Counted from the stretch's first letter, positions 16,312 to 25,245 are shown. The stretch is 64,000 nucleotides of DNA from Paenibacillus silvisoli (GCF_030866765.1 NZ_CP133017.1:5808501-5872500), one strand, 5' to 3'. Numbers and translations are program-made. The notes: a model not told the origin generated them from the sequence alone.

Positions 16312-18033
16312 TTAGAAGCCGATATCGTCGCGTGCCGCAGCTTTTTCAGCTACATACGCAGCCATTTCCTCAACGCCGGCAGCTTTGAACTTGTCTTGAA
16401 TGCCGTGCAAAATTTTCAGCGCTTCGTCGTCGGATTTCGCGTAGCAAGCTTTGCGGAATTCTTCGTCGAAGTTCAAGCTGGACGTTTCGTCGCGGAATTC
16501 CTGGTATTTCGGCCAATCTCTTACTAGATAAGTCGCGCTGACCTTATCGATAATTTGGATCGGCAGTCTCTTCGAGTAGCTGGCTTCGAGTTTCTCCCAT
16601 TGCGTCTTCTGGTCCTCCGGAATCGGCCAAGTGACTTCCGAGGAGAACGCGCCCATGAAGCTGCCGGAGAGATAGTTGAGACCTTCGTCGCGCTTCACAT
16701 CCGGATTCTCGTCGAACTGCTTCTTCACGTCCGCAACCCATTGCGGCTTGCCATCGACCATGTTATAGGTTTTGCCTGCGATACCCCAGTAAGCGAGCAG
16801 ACGGCCTTCGTCGCTGTTCAAGTAATCGATCAGACGCAGCGCCGCATCCGGATCTTTGATTTTCGCGCTCAAGAAGATAACCGGGAATCCGGAGCGGCCT
16901 GGCTTCTCGACTTGCGTCACGATGTTTCCGCTCTTGTTCTTCATTGGTCCAAGCAACTCGTACTGCATTTCCGGATTCGTTTTATAAAGCGTTTTTTGCA
17001 AGTCGCCGATCATGCTTTGAGCGCCGAATACAGCCAACTTGCCTGTAGCAAGCTTCTCTTTCGCGGTCGTATCGGTATTGCTGAACGCCTCCGGGTCAAA
17101 CAGGCCGTCCGTGATCAGCTTTCTCATGTACAGCAAGCGAGCTTCCTGATCCTTGGATTGCGTCCAGTGAATGAGTTTTCCATCCTCTTGGCGGAAGTCC
17201 GAAATGTTGTAATCGGACCAGCCGGACAGGAACTGGCTGTAGTCCCAGCCGTTGTGCATCGTACCGGAAGGAATAACCGGCTTGCCGCTAATATCTTTGA
17301 AATCGCCGTTCTTGATCTTGGCCAGCAGCTCGAGCAGCTTATCTTCCGTATCGATATCCGCCGCATTCACGCCCAATGCCTTCAAGATATCGCCACGGGC
17401 ATATAGACCGTAGTTCCAGTTATGAATGCTCTCCGGAGTGCCGTCCGGCGTCTGCATCGGAATGACATATTGCTTGCCTTCCAGGTCCGGGCTATTCAAA
17501 TCGAATTCGGCAAAGTCTTTCGCCACACCTTGCGTCATCAGTTTTTTCACGTTCGGATATTTATCGAGATAAGGGGTTAAATCGAGAAGTTGGCCTTCCA
17601 TAGCCGCCTTCTTGATGACTTGTCCTTCCCCGCCTGTCGTCGACCAGTACGGCGCATTTACGATATCCGGAACCGTGTCGGAAGCGAAAATCGTGTTCAG
17701 CTTCTCAACTTCACTCGTGGTGATCGATTCCAGTTTTAACGTTACGCCGGTTTTTTCTCTAACCGCTTGAGCTACAGGGTTGTTTTCCTGATCCTGCGGG
17801 AATCCCGCGCCGCCGCCGTTCCATGCGCTCAGGAAGGATAGAGTGACCTGCTTAGGTGCAGTGGATTCGTTCGAGTTCCCCGAATTCGCATTCGTGGAAT
17901 TCGTGGAGTTCGTGGTTCCCGAGTTAGACGATGTACCCGAATCATTGTTGCCTCCACATGCCGTCAAAGACAAGGCAAGCAGCGGAACCGCAAGCGTCAA
18001 GCTAAGAGATCTTTTCAATCTGGTCTTACGCAT
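16312..18033 (-). CDS. Extracellular sugar-binding lipoprotein of ABC transporter 1
   Basis: A 573-residue CUT1-type solute-binding protein of the large LplA/YtcQ class. It has a lipoprotein signal (hydrophobic core LTLAVPLLALSLTAC, lipobox cysteine near residue 26), then a Ser/Thr/Asn/Gly linker and the binding domain (SFLSAWNGGGAGFPQ, IPSGTMHNGWDYSQFLSG). It would capture an oligosaccharide outside the membrane and hand it to the two permeases encoded just upstream. ATG 18033 is chosen over one six codons earlier because AAAGGGG is well placed before it. The operon order permease-permease-binding protein is usual for this class. No ATPase gene is present; a shared MsmX-type ATPase is expected elsewhere. 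Confidence 0.9.
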   Translation of the reverse strand: MRKTRLKRSLSLTLAVPLLALSLTACGGNNDSGTSSNSGTTNSTNSTNANSGNSNESTAPKQVTLSFLSAWNGGGAGFPQDQENNPVAQAVREKTGVTLKLESITTSEVEKLNTIFASDTVPDIVNAPYWSTTGGEGQVIKKAAMEGQLLDLTPYLDKYPNVKKLMTQGVAKDFAEFDLNSPDLEGKQYVIPMQTPDGTPESIHNWNYGLYARGDILKALGVNAADIDTEDKLLELLAKIKNGDFKDISGKPVIPSGTMHNGWDYSQFLSGWSDYNISDFRQEDGKLIHWTQSKDQEARLLYMRKLITDGLFDPEAFSNTDTTAKEKLATGKLAVFGAQSMIGDLQKTLYKTNPEMQYELLGPMKNKSGNIVTQVEKPGRSGFPVIFLSAKIKDPDAALRLIDYLNSDEGRLLAYWGIAGKTYNMVDGKPQWVADVKKQFDENPDVKRDEGLNYLSGSFMGAFSSEVTWPIPEDQKTQWEKLEASYSKRLPIQIIDKVSATYLVRDWPKYQEFRDETSSLNFDEEFRKACYAKSDDEALKILHGIQDKFKAAGVEEMAAYVAEKAAARDDIGF

Positions 18034-18096
18034 TAGACAAGCCCCTTTCATTGGATAATTTTTTTATATATAAAAGGCTAAGCCTTCTATACTCGA

Positions 18097-19011
18097 CTAC
18101 TCCTTAAGCGAACCAACCAGTACGCCTTTTACGAAATACTTCTGAAGGAACGGATATACCAGAATAATCGGCGTCGTAATGATGATAACGAACGTCATCC
18201 GGAGCGCCTCCGGCGTTACGCCTCGCAGCGCCATCTGGTTTTCGTTCATGTTTTTAATGGACGACCCGCTGCTTGAACCCGTCATGGACGTGAAGGACGC
18301 TTCGCTGATCATCTTGTTCAGGAACGTGGCGGCAGGCTGGAGATTCTCATTCTGGATAAAGAACTGGCCGGTAAACCAGTCATTCCAGACGCCTACCCCG
18401 ACGAACAGCGCGATGGTCGCCATAACCGGCATCGAAAGCGGCAGGATAATTCGCCAGAATACCGAAAGCTCGCTCGCACCGTCGATTCGGGCCGATTCCG
18501 ACAAACCGATCGGGATCCCATCAAAAAACGTCTTCATGATAATGGCATTGAAGAAGCTATACAGCGACGGCAGGACAAGCACCCAGTACGTGTTCAGGAT
18601 GTGCAGCTCACGGTACAAAATGAAAGTCGGGATAAGACCTCCGCTGAACAGCGTGGTGAAGAAAAAGAAGAAGACGATATATTTTCTGCCCGGCAAGCCT
18701 TTCCTGGAAAGCCCGTAGGCCAGCAAAGCCGTCAGCAGCGTGGAACCGATCGTAACGACCAAAGTGCGGCTAACCGAGATCCAAAATGATTGCAAGATAA
18801 GAGGGTTGTTAAACGCCTTGCTGTAATTCTCAAGCGTAGCGACCCTCGGGTAGAAGTAGATGCTGCCCTTCATGGCGTCATAGCCGTCGTTGAAGGATAG
18901 CGCTAAAAAATAGATAAAGGGATAGAGTGCCGTCAGGCAGAATAGGAGCAGCAGCGCATAGTTCACGGAAGAATAGATTTTATCGGCTACCGACAGTTTT
19001 CTCACACCCAT
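18097..19011 (-). CDS. Sugar ABC transporter permease, YtcP/LplC type
   Basis: 304 residues with six predicted membrane helices and the ATPase-contact EAA-like loop SESARIDGASELSVFWRIILPLSMP (about residues 175-200). The C terminus FLQKYFVKGVLVGSLKE is typical of the second permease of CUT1 importers. AGGAGG precedes the ATG. It sits between the other permease and the binding-protein gene and shares their transcript. Confidence 0.92.
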   Translation of the reverse strand: MGVRKLSVADKIYSSVNYALLLLFCLTALYPFIYFLALSFNDGYDAMKGSIYFYPRVATLENYSKAFNNPLILQSFWISVSRTLVVTIGSTLLTALLAYGLSRKGLPGRKYIVFFFFFTTLFSGGLIPTFILYRELHILNTYWVLVLPSLYSFFNAIIMKTFFDGIPIGLSESARIDGASELSVFWRIILPLSMPVMATIALFVGVGVWNDWFTGQFFIQNENLQPAATFLNKMISEASFTSMTGSSSGSSIKNMNENQMALRGVTPEALRMTFVIIITTPIILVYPFLQKYFVKGVLVGSLKE

Positions 19012-19048
19012 ACCCGCACCTCCTTAGGTTCGTATGATTTTCGCGCGG

Positions 19049-20008
19049 TTACCATAGCGAGACGTCGCTCACCTTTTTGGAAACCTTGTTTACTAGCACG
19101 ATAAGCAGCAATGAAATCGCTGATTTGAACAAGCCGATGGCCGTCGAATAAGCAAATTGACCCTGCTGAATACCCGTCTTCAATACGTAGGTGTCCAATA
19201 TTTCCGAGACACTGAGCGTTGCAGGCGTCTGCATCAGCCAAATTTGGTCAAACCCGGCGTTCAGAACGCCGCTCAGAGAGAAGATCAGCAGGATGCCGAT
19301 CGTCGGCGTCAGACATGGCAGCGTGATCTTAAACAGCTTGCTCCAGCGGCCCGCGCCATCCATTTCAGCAGCTTCGTACAAGTGCGGATCGATATTGGTC
19401 AAGGCAGCCAAATAGATGATGGACCCCCAGCCAACGCCTTTCCAAATATCCGAAATGATCACCAGCGGATAAAATAACGATGGCATGCCCATGAAGAAGA
19501 TCGGCTCCATCCCCATATGATCCCGGATGTCATTGACAAGTCCCACGTTAGGCGAAAGAATCTTTTGCATCAGCGTCACGACAACGACCCAGGATACAAA
19601 ATGAGGCAGATAGGAAATCGTCTGAAAGATCCTTTTCAATTTCCCGTGCATGACGCCATTCAGCATTAAAGCAAGAATCAATGGCGCCGGGAATCCAAAC
19701 AGCAGTTTCAGAAAACTAATGGACAGGGTATTGTAGAGTACCGAGTAAAAACTGGAATCGCTTAAGAATTGTTCAAAGTACCGGAAGCCTTCCCAAGGAC
19801 TACCCAATATCCCCAGGTTGTATTTAAAATCCTTGAACGCAATCAATACACCATACATCGGGTAGTAACAGAACACGAGGTACCAGATAAAAGCGGGAAG
19901 CATAAACAAGTAGATGTGCCTGAAACTCCATACTTTGGACCAGGTCTTGTTCTTCGTCACCGGCAAGACCTCGGGCAAGACTTCGGTTCTTGCTTCTTTC
20001 GCAATCAT
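19049..20008 (-). CDS. Sugar ABC transporter permease, YteP/LplB type
   Basis: A 319-residue permease with an N-terminal cytoplasmic segment and six helices. The EAA loop YEAAEMDGAGRWSKLFKITLPC is near residue 210, and IYLAALTNIDPHLYEAAEMD is characteristic of the LplB class. ATG 20008 is preferred to an upstream GTG that would lie inside the AGGAGG sequence. First gene of the transporter operon. Upstream are a cre-like site and a long AT-rich operator. Confidence 0.92.
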   Translation of the reverse strand: MIAKEARTEVLPEVLPVTKNKTWSKVWSFRHIYLFMLPAFIWYLVFCYYPMYGVLIAFKDFKYNLGILGSPWEGFRYFEQFLSDSSFYSVLYNTLSISFLKLLFGFPAPLILALMLNGVMHGKLKRIFQTISYLPHFVSWVVVVTLMQKILSPNVGLVNDIRDHMGMEPIFFMGMPSLFYPLVIISDIWKGVGWGSIIYLAALTNIDPHLYEAAEMDGAGRWSKLFKITLPCLTPTIGILLIFSLSGVLNAGFDQIWLMQTPATLSVSEILDTYVLKTGIQQGQFAYSTAIGLFKSAISLLLIVLVNKVSKKVSDVSLW

Positions 20009-20073
20009 TTCTCCTCCCACCTCCTATAGGTAATAGCCAAGCGAAGCTTCTGATCGAAGCCAATAGACACATG

Positions 20074-20087
20074 TGAAAGCGATTACA
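20074..20087. promoter_or_regulatory. Catabolite-responsive element (cre) candidate
   Basis: TGAAAGCGATTACA fits the CcpA consensus TGWAARCGYTWNCW with one mismatch, 66 bases upstream of the permease ATG and beside an AT-rich operator. Carbon catabolite control of the transporter is inferred. Confidence 0.6.
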
Positions 20088-20100
20088 TAAGTCTTTTTAT

Positions 20101-20130
20101 ATTATAATATATTTAATATATATTATCAAT
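20101..20130. promoter_or_regulatory. AT-rich operator upstream of ABC operon 1
   Basis: Contains TTTAATATATATTATCAA, shared with 20298-20316 (one or two changes) and, inverted, with 21621-21651 upstream of the neighbouring GntR-LacI gene. Likely binding site for that regulator, placed to overlap the transporter promoter. Confidence 0.5.
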
Positions 20131-20290
20131 GCTGCTTATTGAAAATGTTGGGTTTATTCACGCTGGATCCGGAGTAACTTGTGGAACAGTAAACCTTACA
20201 GACTTCCGCTTCGCCGCCGCCTTACATATTCGTAGGATATAAAGTTCAATTTCACCCCGCCAGCAAATGGATATATATTCTTCTTATAAA

Positions 20291-20316
20291 ATAACATATT
20301 AAATATATATTATCAA
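20291..20316. promoter_or_regulatory. Second AT-rich operator copy
   Basis: ATTAAATATATATTATCAA repeats the core of the site at 20101-20130 about 185 bases further upstream, between the regulator's terminator and the transporter. The paired spacing would allow DNA looping by a dimeric or tetrameric repressor. Between these sites (20131-20290) I see no gene. Confidence 0.45.
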
Positions 20317-20319
20317 CAT

Positions 20320-20359
20320 AAAAAAGAAGAACCGCTCCATTTCGGAAAGGTTCTTCTTT
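20320..20359 (-). terminator. Terminator of GntR-LacI regulator 2
   Basis: Stem AAAGAAGAACC/GGTTCTTCTTT with an 15-base loop and six U residues on the minus strand, 12 bases past the regulator's stop. Confidence 0.9.
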
Positions 20360-20371
20360 CATTGTCGGCTT

Positions 20372-21598
20372 TTATTTATTTCTTGGCGTGACGCGGTACA
20401 TCGCACCCGCGCTCGATTTACCAGTCGGATATTCTCCATCCGGCTTCAAAACCCCCGTCGATTGCCGCACGACAAGCTCGGGTTTCATAAAGATTTTGCT
20501 ATACTCGTGATCTGCCGCTTGCTTATCGTTAATAATTTCGATCAGTTTAATTGCCGCCTTGTAGCCGATCTCGAGCTCGAACTGCTTCACATGCGTGAAC
20601 ATGCTCATATCCTCCGCAATCGCCGTCGGATCGTCGAAGCTGACGAGCGACAAATCCTCCGGAACCGAAAGCCCGCACTGCCGCGCAGTCCGGTATACTT
20701 GCATTCCCAGCTTGCTATTCAGCGTAATATAAGCGGTCGCCATCCGATTGCGAATATAGCGGTACAACGGATGATCCTCCTGCACTTCGTTGAACGGGGC
20801 GAACTCCGTGATGATATGCGCCGGATTGATTAGCGCCCCTTTTTTCTTAAGCGCGTCCATGTAGCCTTGAATCCGCTCCTGTACGGTCACGGTCTGGAGA
20901 GGCGAGTCCGAGCAAATCGCAATTTCCCGGTGGCCCAGCTCCCATAAATGATTCACCGCCAGTTCCGCCCCCATCCGCCCGTCGCAGGCAATATAGTGCG
21001 TCTCCACGCCAGGCAAATAGCGGTCGATCAGGACGAACGGATACCCGGACAGCTTCATGCCGAGAATTTCGACATTGTACTGTTCCTCGTCAACCGGAAA
21101 GATCAGCATCCCTTCTGCGCCCATGTCCATCAACGTCTTAATCGCATCGTTCTCCACGGAGAGCACGCTGTTCGAGAGCATAATCACGGTTTGATAGCCC
21201 TTCTCCATGAGCGCCTTCTGCACCCCCAGCGTCAACTGAGCGGCAAAATAATCATAGATGGAAGGCAATATTAACCCGATAATTCCCGACTTCGTTTCCG
21301 TCTGAGCCGCCGGTTCCTGACGAATGTAACTGCTCGAAGCCGGCCGCGTTTCCGGAACGGCCGTCATGTCCGAGTGTTCGCTGACGAAGCTGCCTCTACC
21401 CGGCACGCGCGTAATGACGTTCTCGTTGGCCAAGCCCGTGAGGGCATTGACGACGGTGATTTTGCTGACATTGAAGCGATCCATGAGCTCCCTCTCAGTC
21501 GGAATGCGGTCGCCTTCTTTCAGGCCGCGCGAGCTGATCAGGCTGCGGATATAATCTTGGATTTTTTGATACAGCGGTACCCGATCCATTGTAGTCAT
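20372..21598 (-). CDS. GntR-LacI hybrid transcriptional regulator 2
   Basis: A 408-residue paralogue of the regulator at 5516-6715, with the same GntR winged helix (VPLYQKIQDYIRSLI...FNVSKITVVNALTGLANENV) and LacI-type sensor domain (VLIDRYLPGVETHYIACDG, EDLSLVSFDDPTAIAEDM). It presumably represses the adjacent ABC transporter until a sugar binds. ATG 21598 follows a GGTGG sequence; a GTG four codons upstream and an ATG three codons downstream are alternatives. An AT-rich direct/inverted repeat 23 bases upstream suggests autoregulation. The regulator precedes the transporter but is separated from it by its own terminator. Confidence 0.9.
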   Translation of the reverse strand: MTTMDRVPLYQKIQDYIRSLISSRGLKEGDRIPTERELMDRFNVSKITVVNALTGLANENVITRVPGRGSFVSEHSDMTAVPETRPASSSYIRQEPAAQTETKSGIIGLILPSIYDYFAAQLTLGVQKALMEKGYQTVIMLSNSVLSVENDAIKTLMDMGAEGMLIFPVDEEQYNVEILGMKLSGYPFVLIDRYLPGVETHYIACDGRMGAELAVNHLWELGHREIAICSDSPLQTVTVQERIQGYMDALKKKGALINPAHIITEFAPFNEVQEDHPLYRYIRNRMATAYITLNSKLGMQVYRTARQCGLSVPEDLSLVSFDDPTAIAEDMSMFTHVKQFELEIGYKAAIKLIEIINDKQAADHEYSKIFMKPELVVRQSTGVLKPDGEYPTGKSSAGAMYRVTPRNK

Positions 21599-21620
21599 TA
21601 CAGCCACCACTCATTCGGAA

Positions 21621-21651
21621 GATAATATATATTCAATATAATATATATTGA
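21621..21651. promoter_or_regulatory. Autoregulatory operator candidate of regulator 2
   Basis: Two copies of AATATATATT (21624-21633 and 21640-21649) flank CAATAT. Read on the minus strand it contains TTGAATATATATTATC, matching the two sites upstream of the ABC operon. Confidence 0.5.
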
Positions 21652-21683
21652 GAAAGATTGCTTTAGTTTTTTTAAAAAATACG

Positions 21684-21720
21684 AAAAAGAACCCCTCGCG
21701 TCCTGTCAACGCGGGGGTTC
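21684..21720 (-). terminator. Terminator of the PPOX-family gene
   Basis: Stem GAACCCC.CGCG/CGCG.GGGGTTC followed by five U residues on the minus strand, 15 bases past the stop. Confidence 0.88.
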
Positions 21721-21734
21721 CATCTGCCTGATCG

Positions 21735-22340
21735 TTATTCCGAATCCTTCCCGATTACATAACCGTTTCTCGTAATATGATCCTCGAACATCTTCTGTAT
21801 ATTCGGATGCTCTTGCTTCTCCAGCCACGTCTCGGTCTTCCACACATCGGACGTATTCAGCGCGCGCGGGCAGTGGATGAAGCACTCTTCAACCGTGACC
21901 TTGACCGCGAACTGCGGCTGTCTGCCATTGATCGCCATGCTTTGCAATAACGGCTCGTTGCGGATCATTTGCGCCTTCCCATTGATGCGAAGCACCTCGT
22001 TCATGCCCGGCAGGATGCAGATCATACCCAATCTCGGATTGGAGAGCAGATTGATCATCGAATCGACTCTTCGGTTGCCCATGCGCTCCGGAAACGCCAG
22101 CGTATGGTCGTCCAGCACATGCACAAACCCAGGCTTATCGCCGCGCGGCGAAACATCGCACTGTCCTTCGGCATTCGAGGTTGCCATGAAAAACAGCGGG
22201 CACTTGGCCAAATAGGCACGGACATGGTCATCGATATGGTCGATCGTTTTTTTCACGACCGCCTCATGCGGAACTCCGACGAGCTCGCGCAGCCGTTCCA
22301 TGGAATCTATGATTTCGTCTTCAGCTTGGAGATAGGCCAT
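21735..22340 (-). CDS. Pyridoxamine 5'-phosphate oxidase-family FMN protein
   Basis: A 201-residue split-barrel flavoprotein of the MSMEG_1061-like PPOX type. The core CPLFFMATSNAEGQCDVSPRGDKPGFVHVLDD (about residues 47-78) and the segment GNRRVDSMINLLSNPRLGMICILPG carry the usual FMN-contacting Arg/Ser positions. Such proteins are general FMN- or F420-type oxidoreductases; the substrate is not predictable. Monocistronic between two terminated units. An AGAGGGATTG sequence serves as ribosome site. Confidence 0.85.
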   Translation of the reverse strand: MAYLQAEDEIIDSMERLRELVGVPHEAVVKKTIDHIDDHVRAYLAKCPLFFMATSNAEGQCDVSPRGDKPGFVHVLDDHTLAFPERMGNRRVDSMINLLSNPRLGMICILPGMNEVLRINGKAQMIRNEPLLQSMAINGRQPQFAVKVTVEECFIHCPRALNTSDVWKTETWLEKQEHPNIQKMFEDHITRNGYVIGKDSE

Positions 22341-22399
22341 TTGGTAACAATCCCTCTTCCTGCATTAATGGATGCTACCATCCTACCCGCTGAAGGGAA

Positions 22400-22789
22400 T
22401 TAATGCAAGATCGGGCTTATGCCCAACAGCGCAAACAGCGTCAACATAAGCAAATGAAGAATCGCTAAACAGACGAACATCCCCGCAATCGAAAATCGGG
22501 ACGCAACGAACCGGCTCTCATTGATGCCCCGTCTCTTAACGAAATAGCTCCTCGTTGCCAGCAGCAGCATCATGCTCCCCAGCAACACCGAGCCGATGCC
22601 GATTGCCGCTGCCACTCGCTGTCCGAACGCTTCGAAGCGCTCCGAGCGGAAAACGACGCCGGCAGCCACGAACCCTGCTCCCGCGACCGTAATGCTCGTT
22701 CTGACCCATGCGAGAAACGTTCGTTCATTGGCAAAATGCTGCTGCACGTATTGGGAATCGGCGGTTGCCGCCGCTTCTTTCCCAGTCAA
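22400..22789 (-). CDS. YidH/DUF202-family membrane protein
   Basis: 129 residues with the DUF202 signature FANERTFLAWVRTSITVAGAG at about residues 18-38, followed by three hydrophobic helices (AAAIGIGSVLLGSMMLLL, SIAGMFVCLAILHLLMLTLFALLG). Function of the family is unknown. The frame opens at TTG 22789 with GGGAG ten bases upstream. The start lies 20 bases after the end of the decayed sulfatase, so it was probably the second gene of that operon. Confidence 0.85.
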   Translation of the reverse strand: MTGKEAAATADSQYVQQHFANERTFLAWVRTSITVAGAGFVAAGVVFRSERFEAFGQRVAAAIGIGSVLLGSMMLLLATRSYFVKRRGINESRFVASRFSIAGMFVCLAILHLLMLTLFALLGISPILH

Positions 22790-22809
22790 GCCGCTTCATC
22801 TCCCTTCTG

Positions 22810-23848
22810 TTACGCTTGCGGAAGCTGGAACGAATCGTCCGTCTCCTCGATCCAACGCTGCAGGCGATCGTTCAGACGCTTGCGCAGCTCCCAGAACTTG
22901 CTGTTGTACGCAAGGTTGACCTGCTCGTACGGATCTTCGTTTAGATTGAACAGCAGCCACGGAATATGTTCAAAAGCTACGTATTTGTACCCGTCGCGCG
23001 TCACAATGCCGCGGTATGGACGGTCGATGCTGTCCCAGTGGCGGGTTGGAATCACATTTTGCAAATAGGCGGAGTCCGGAAGCTCTTTAGGTGCAAGCCC
23101 TCCCGGATCGACTCCTCGTACGGGTTCGTCTTCCGGAATTGGCCGTGCGAGCCGTGCATGTCGCCATGGTCGCTGAAGAAGAGAATCTGCGTATTTTCAA
23201 GCAAATTCAAATTGCGGAGCGTATCGACGACTCTGCCTACGTTAAAGTCCAGATTTTCGATCATCGCGTAATAGCCCGCCAGATCTCTGCCGGCCGCATC
23301 TCTTATGCGAGGAACGTCCGGCACGTTCGGCCGGAAGGCGATCGTCTCCTTCGTATGCCGGCGAAACTCCGCTGGCGCAAAATACGGGTCATGCGGCGGC
23401 TGCACCGACAATACGCCGAAGAAAGGCCGCTCCTCCGGTCCGCCTTGCTCATCCGCCCGTTCGTGCAAGTAATCGATCATGATGTCGGTCAGCTTATCCG
23501 TTTCAAAGCCGTTCAACCGGTACGGAGTATGATCCGGATCCCCTTCCCGGTCCAACACGTAGTGGCCCGAAAACAGATCGCAGTCTCCATGAACGTAGCA
23601 ATTCCACTGGCTGTTATTGTTGTCGTAGCCGATCCAATGCCGGAATCCGCCGCGCCGCTCCCGATCCACGACGTGGTACGTTTCGGTGCCCCAGTTCGCG
23701 ACATGGCCGTCTAAGTGCCATTTGCCACGTACACCGCCATATTATCGATATTCGGCGTCCTTACATTAATGTCGCCGTTGACGCCCAGCGCCTGCGCGCG
23801 ATGCTGGTCGCCTAGAATCCAGATGACATTGGGTCTTTTTGCATGCAT
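22810..23848 (-). pseudogene. Sulfatase pseudogene with two internal deletions
   Basis: Three fragments of one type I sulfatase are read in order. The first, from ATG 23848 after AAAGGAG, gives KRPNVIWILGDQHRAQALG to NIDNMA and then meets a stop at 23711. The second continues in another frame from GKWHLDGHVANWGTE (about 23726) through DHGDMHGSHGQFRKTNPYEE. The third, in a further frame, runs from ELPDSAYLQNVIP to the stop at 22810, with LLFNLNEDPYEQVNLA. By comparison with the family, the region holding the C-x-P-x-R formylglycine site is missing at the first lesion, and the stretch after EESIRE is missing at the second. The enzyme is therefore inactive. It is divergent from an AraC-type regulator that is itself truncated. 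Confidence 0.88.
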
Positions 23849-24064
23849 TTGTTTCGCTCTCCTTTGCGATCGAATGATTTACCAATAATGCAAGATAGCG
23901 CAAGGCAGCCACCAGCCGTTAGTTGGCGATTATTCAATGCAAATCTACCATATCGAACGCAGCCCGGTATGTACCCGGAGCCAACAAAAATGTTTCAAAA
24001 ATGCAGATCGACAGCGTACAATGAACGTATCCAAAATGACCCGAATATGCAAGGTGATCAGCCC
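23849..24064. other. Divergent promoter region, sulfatase remnant / AraC regulator
   Basis: 216 bases with no gene I can support. It should hold both divergent promoters. An open frame upstream of ATG 24065 exists but has no family-like sequence. Confidence 0.4.
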
Positions 24065-24931
24065 ATGCTGCAAATGGAAATGAGAAACCGCAGCTCCTTG
24101 GACGAGCTGTATATCAATTTGCGCTGGATGAAAGAATGGAAACGGCAAACGATCGAGCATGTTGGCGAAGGACCGCTTCCCTACTGTACGTTTTGGCTCA
24201 CATTATCCGGCAGCGCAAAGCTGCAATTCGATAACCAGGTCTACGAGATCCGGAAAAATACATTGATCGCGCTTCCCGCCCAAACCTACCATCGCTGGAT
24301 CTCCGTCGGGAGCGAGGAGCCTTTTCACTATTTGTCTCTTGCCTGCGAGGCCAAAGTCGGCTCCTTCGACTTGCTGCGGCTGTACCGTTTTCCCACGCAG
24401 ACGTCGCTCGCCGATTCGCCTGACGCCGAACCGCTCGTCCATTTATGGCACGAATTGTCGGACGCCTTTTACCGGCTGCTGTCCACTTTCGAGGAAGGCG
24501 CCGCCGGCCTTGCCGATCCCTTCTTTATGTTCAGCACCGCCCAGACGATTCAATATGTAAAGCTCCGCGCAATGGGCAATCAATGGATTCACCGGCTGTT
24601 CGACATGCTGCAGGATCGGCTGCCGGAGCTGCCCGCTACCTATGATTTGAGAGTCTATGAGGTATGCGACTATATCAAAGCCCATTTGCATGAGCGGCTG
24701 ACGTTAGAGGAGCTCGCCAAGCTGGCCTCGCTAAGCAAGGAGCATTTGCGCTTCCTATTTCAGAAGGAGCTTGGCATCTCGCCGATGAAATACGTGGCCG
24801 GCACCCGGCTCCAGAAAGCGAGGGAGCTGCTGCTCATGACCGCGAGTCCGATGAAGGAGATTGCCGAGGCGATCGGCTACGAGGATCAGCATCATTTTAC
24901 GAGGGCATTCCATCATGCGGAAGGGATGTAG
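24065..24931 (+). CDS. AraC-family regulator, C terminus cut by a nonsense codon
   Basis: 288 residues: an N-terminal cupin-like sensing domain (LPYCTFWLTLSGSAKLQFDN) and two C-terminal helix-turn-helix motifs (LTLEELAKLASLSKEHLRFLFQKELGISPMKYV and SPMKEIAEAIGYEDQHHFTRAFHHAEGM). The ATG at 24065 is chosen because AAGGTGAT precedes it and homologous sequence begins at SLDELYINLRW. Translation ends at TAG 24929 exactly where the conserved GMSPSxYR tail should follow. The same frame continues PSAYRKTYRGRVEFPLA to TAA 24985, so the stop looks like a recent point mutation of a serine codon. Divergent from the decayed sulfatase, its likely target. Confidence 0.82.
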   Translation: MLQMEMRNRSSLDELYINLRWMKEWKRQTIEHVGEGPLPYCTFWLTLSGSAKLQFDNQVYEIRKNTLIALPAQTYHRWISVGSEEPFHYLSLACEAKVGSFDLLRLYRFPTQTSLADSPDAEPLVHLWHELSDAFYRLLSTFEEGAAGLADPFFMFSTAQTIQYVKLRAMGNQWIHRLFDMLQDRLPELPATYDLRVYEVCDYIKAHLHERLTLEELAKLASLSKEHLRFLFQKELGISPMKYVAGTRLQKARELLLMTASPMKEIAEAIGYEDQHHFTRAFHHAEGM

Positions 24932-25033
24932 CCGTCGGCTTACCGTAAAACATACCGAGGACGCGTGGAGTTTCCGCTTGCGTAATAAAAAAAGCTAGCG
25001 CGTGGCGGGCGAGTGAGAGCGCACCTGAAGCAT

Positions 25034-25219
25034 CTAACGGTTGCATCAGCGCTTATTTGCACAAAAACAAGCCCTTTTTGACCACTAACGGTTGCCACAG
25101 AGGTTATTTGACCCCATACGGCACAATTCGTTGTCCAAATTGCCAAATAGCATTCCTGACAACCGTTAGAAAATCAAAAAGAGCTTTTAAGGCTAAATAG
25201 CGTGCGCGGTAACCGTTAG
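25034..25219. repeat. Four-copy intergenic repeat, two direct and two inverted
   Basis: CTAACGGTTGC begins at 25034 and 25085, and its inverse CAACCGTTAG/TAACCGTTAG ends units at 25169 and 25219. Each unit is 50-51 bases and reads CTAACGGTTR, ten variable bases, then TATTTR; two of them continue to TTTTTGA. The pairs face each other around 25096-25159. No gene fits this 24986-25245 gap. Unknown function; related in period to the repeats at 57593. Confidence 0.7.
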
Positions 25220-25245
25220 CACCGTCTGCGTACGAGCTCGAGCGA

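Noticed and set aside
23843..24064. N-terminal 74-codon extension of the AraC regulator
   Set aside because: It overlaps the divergent sulfatase start and promoter region and shows no family-like sequence. ATG 24065 has a better ribosome site.
25034..25219. CRISPR-like array
   Set aside because: Only four degenerate units in two orientations, with partly conserved spacers, and no cas genes. It is an intergenic repeat, not CRISPR.
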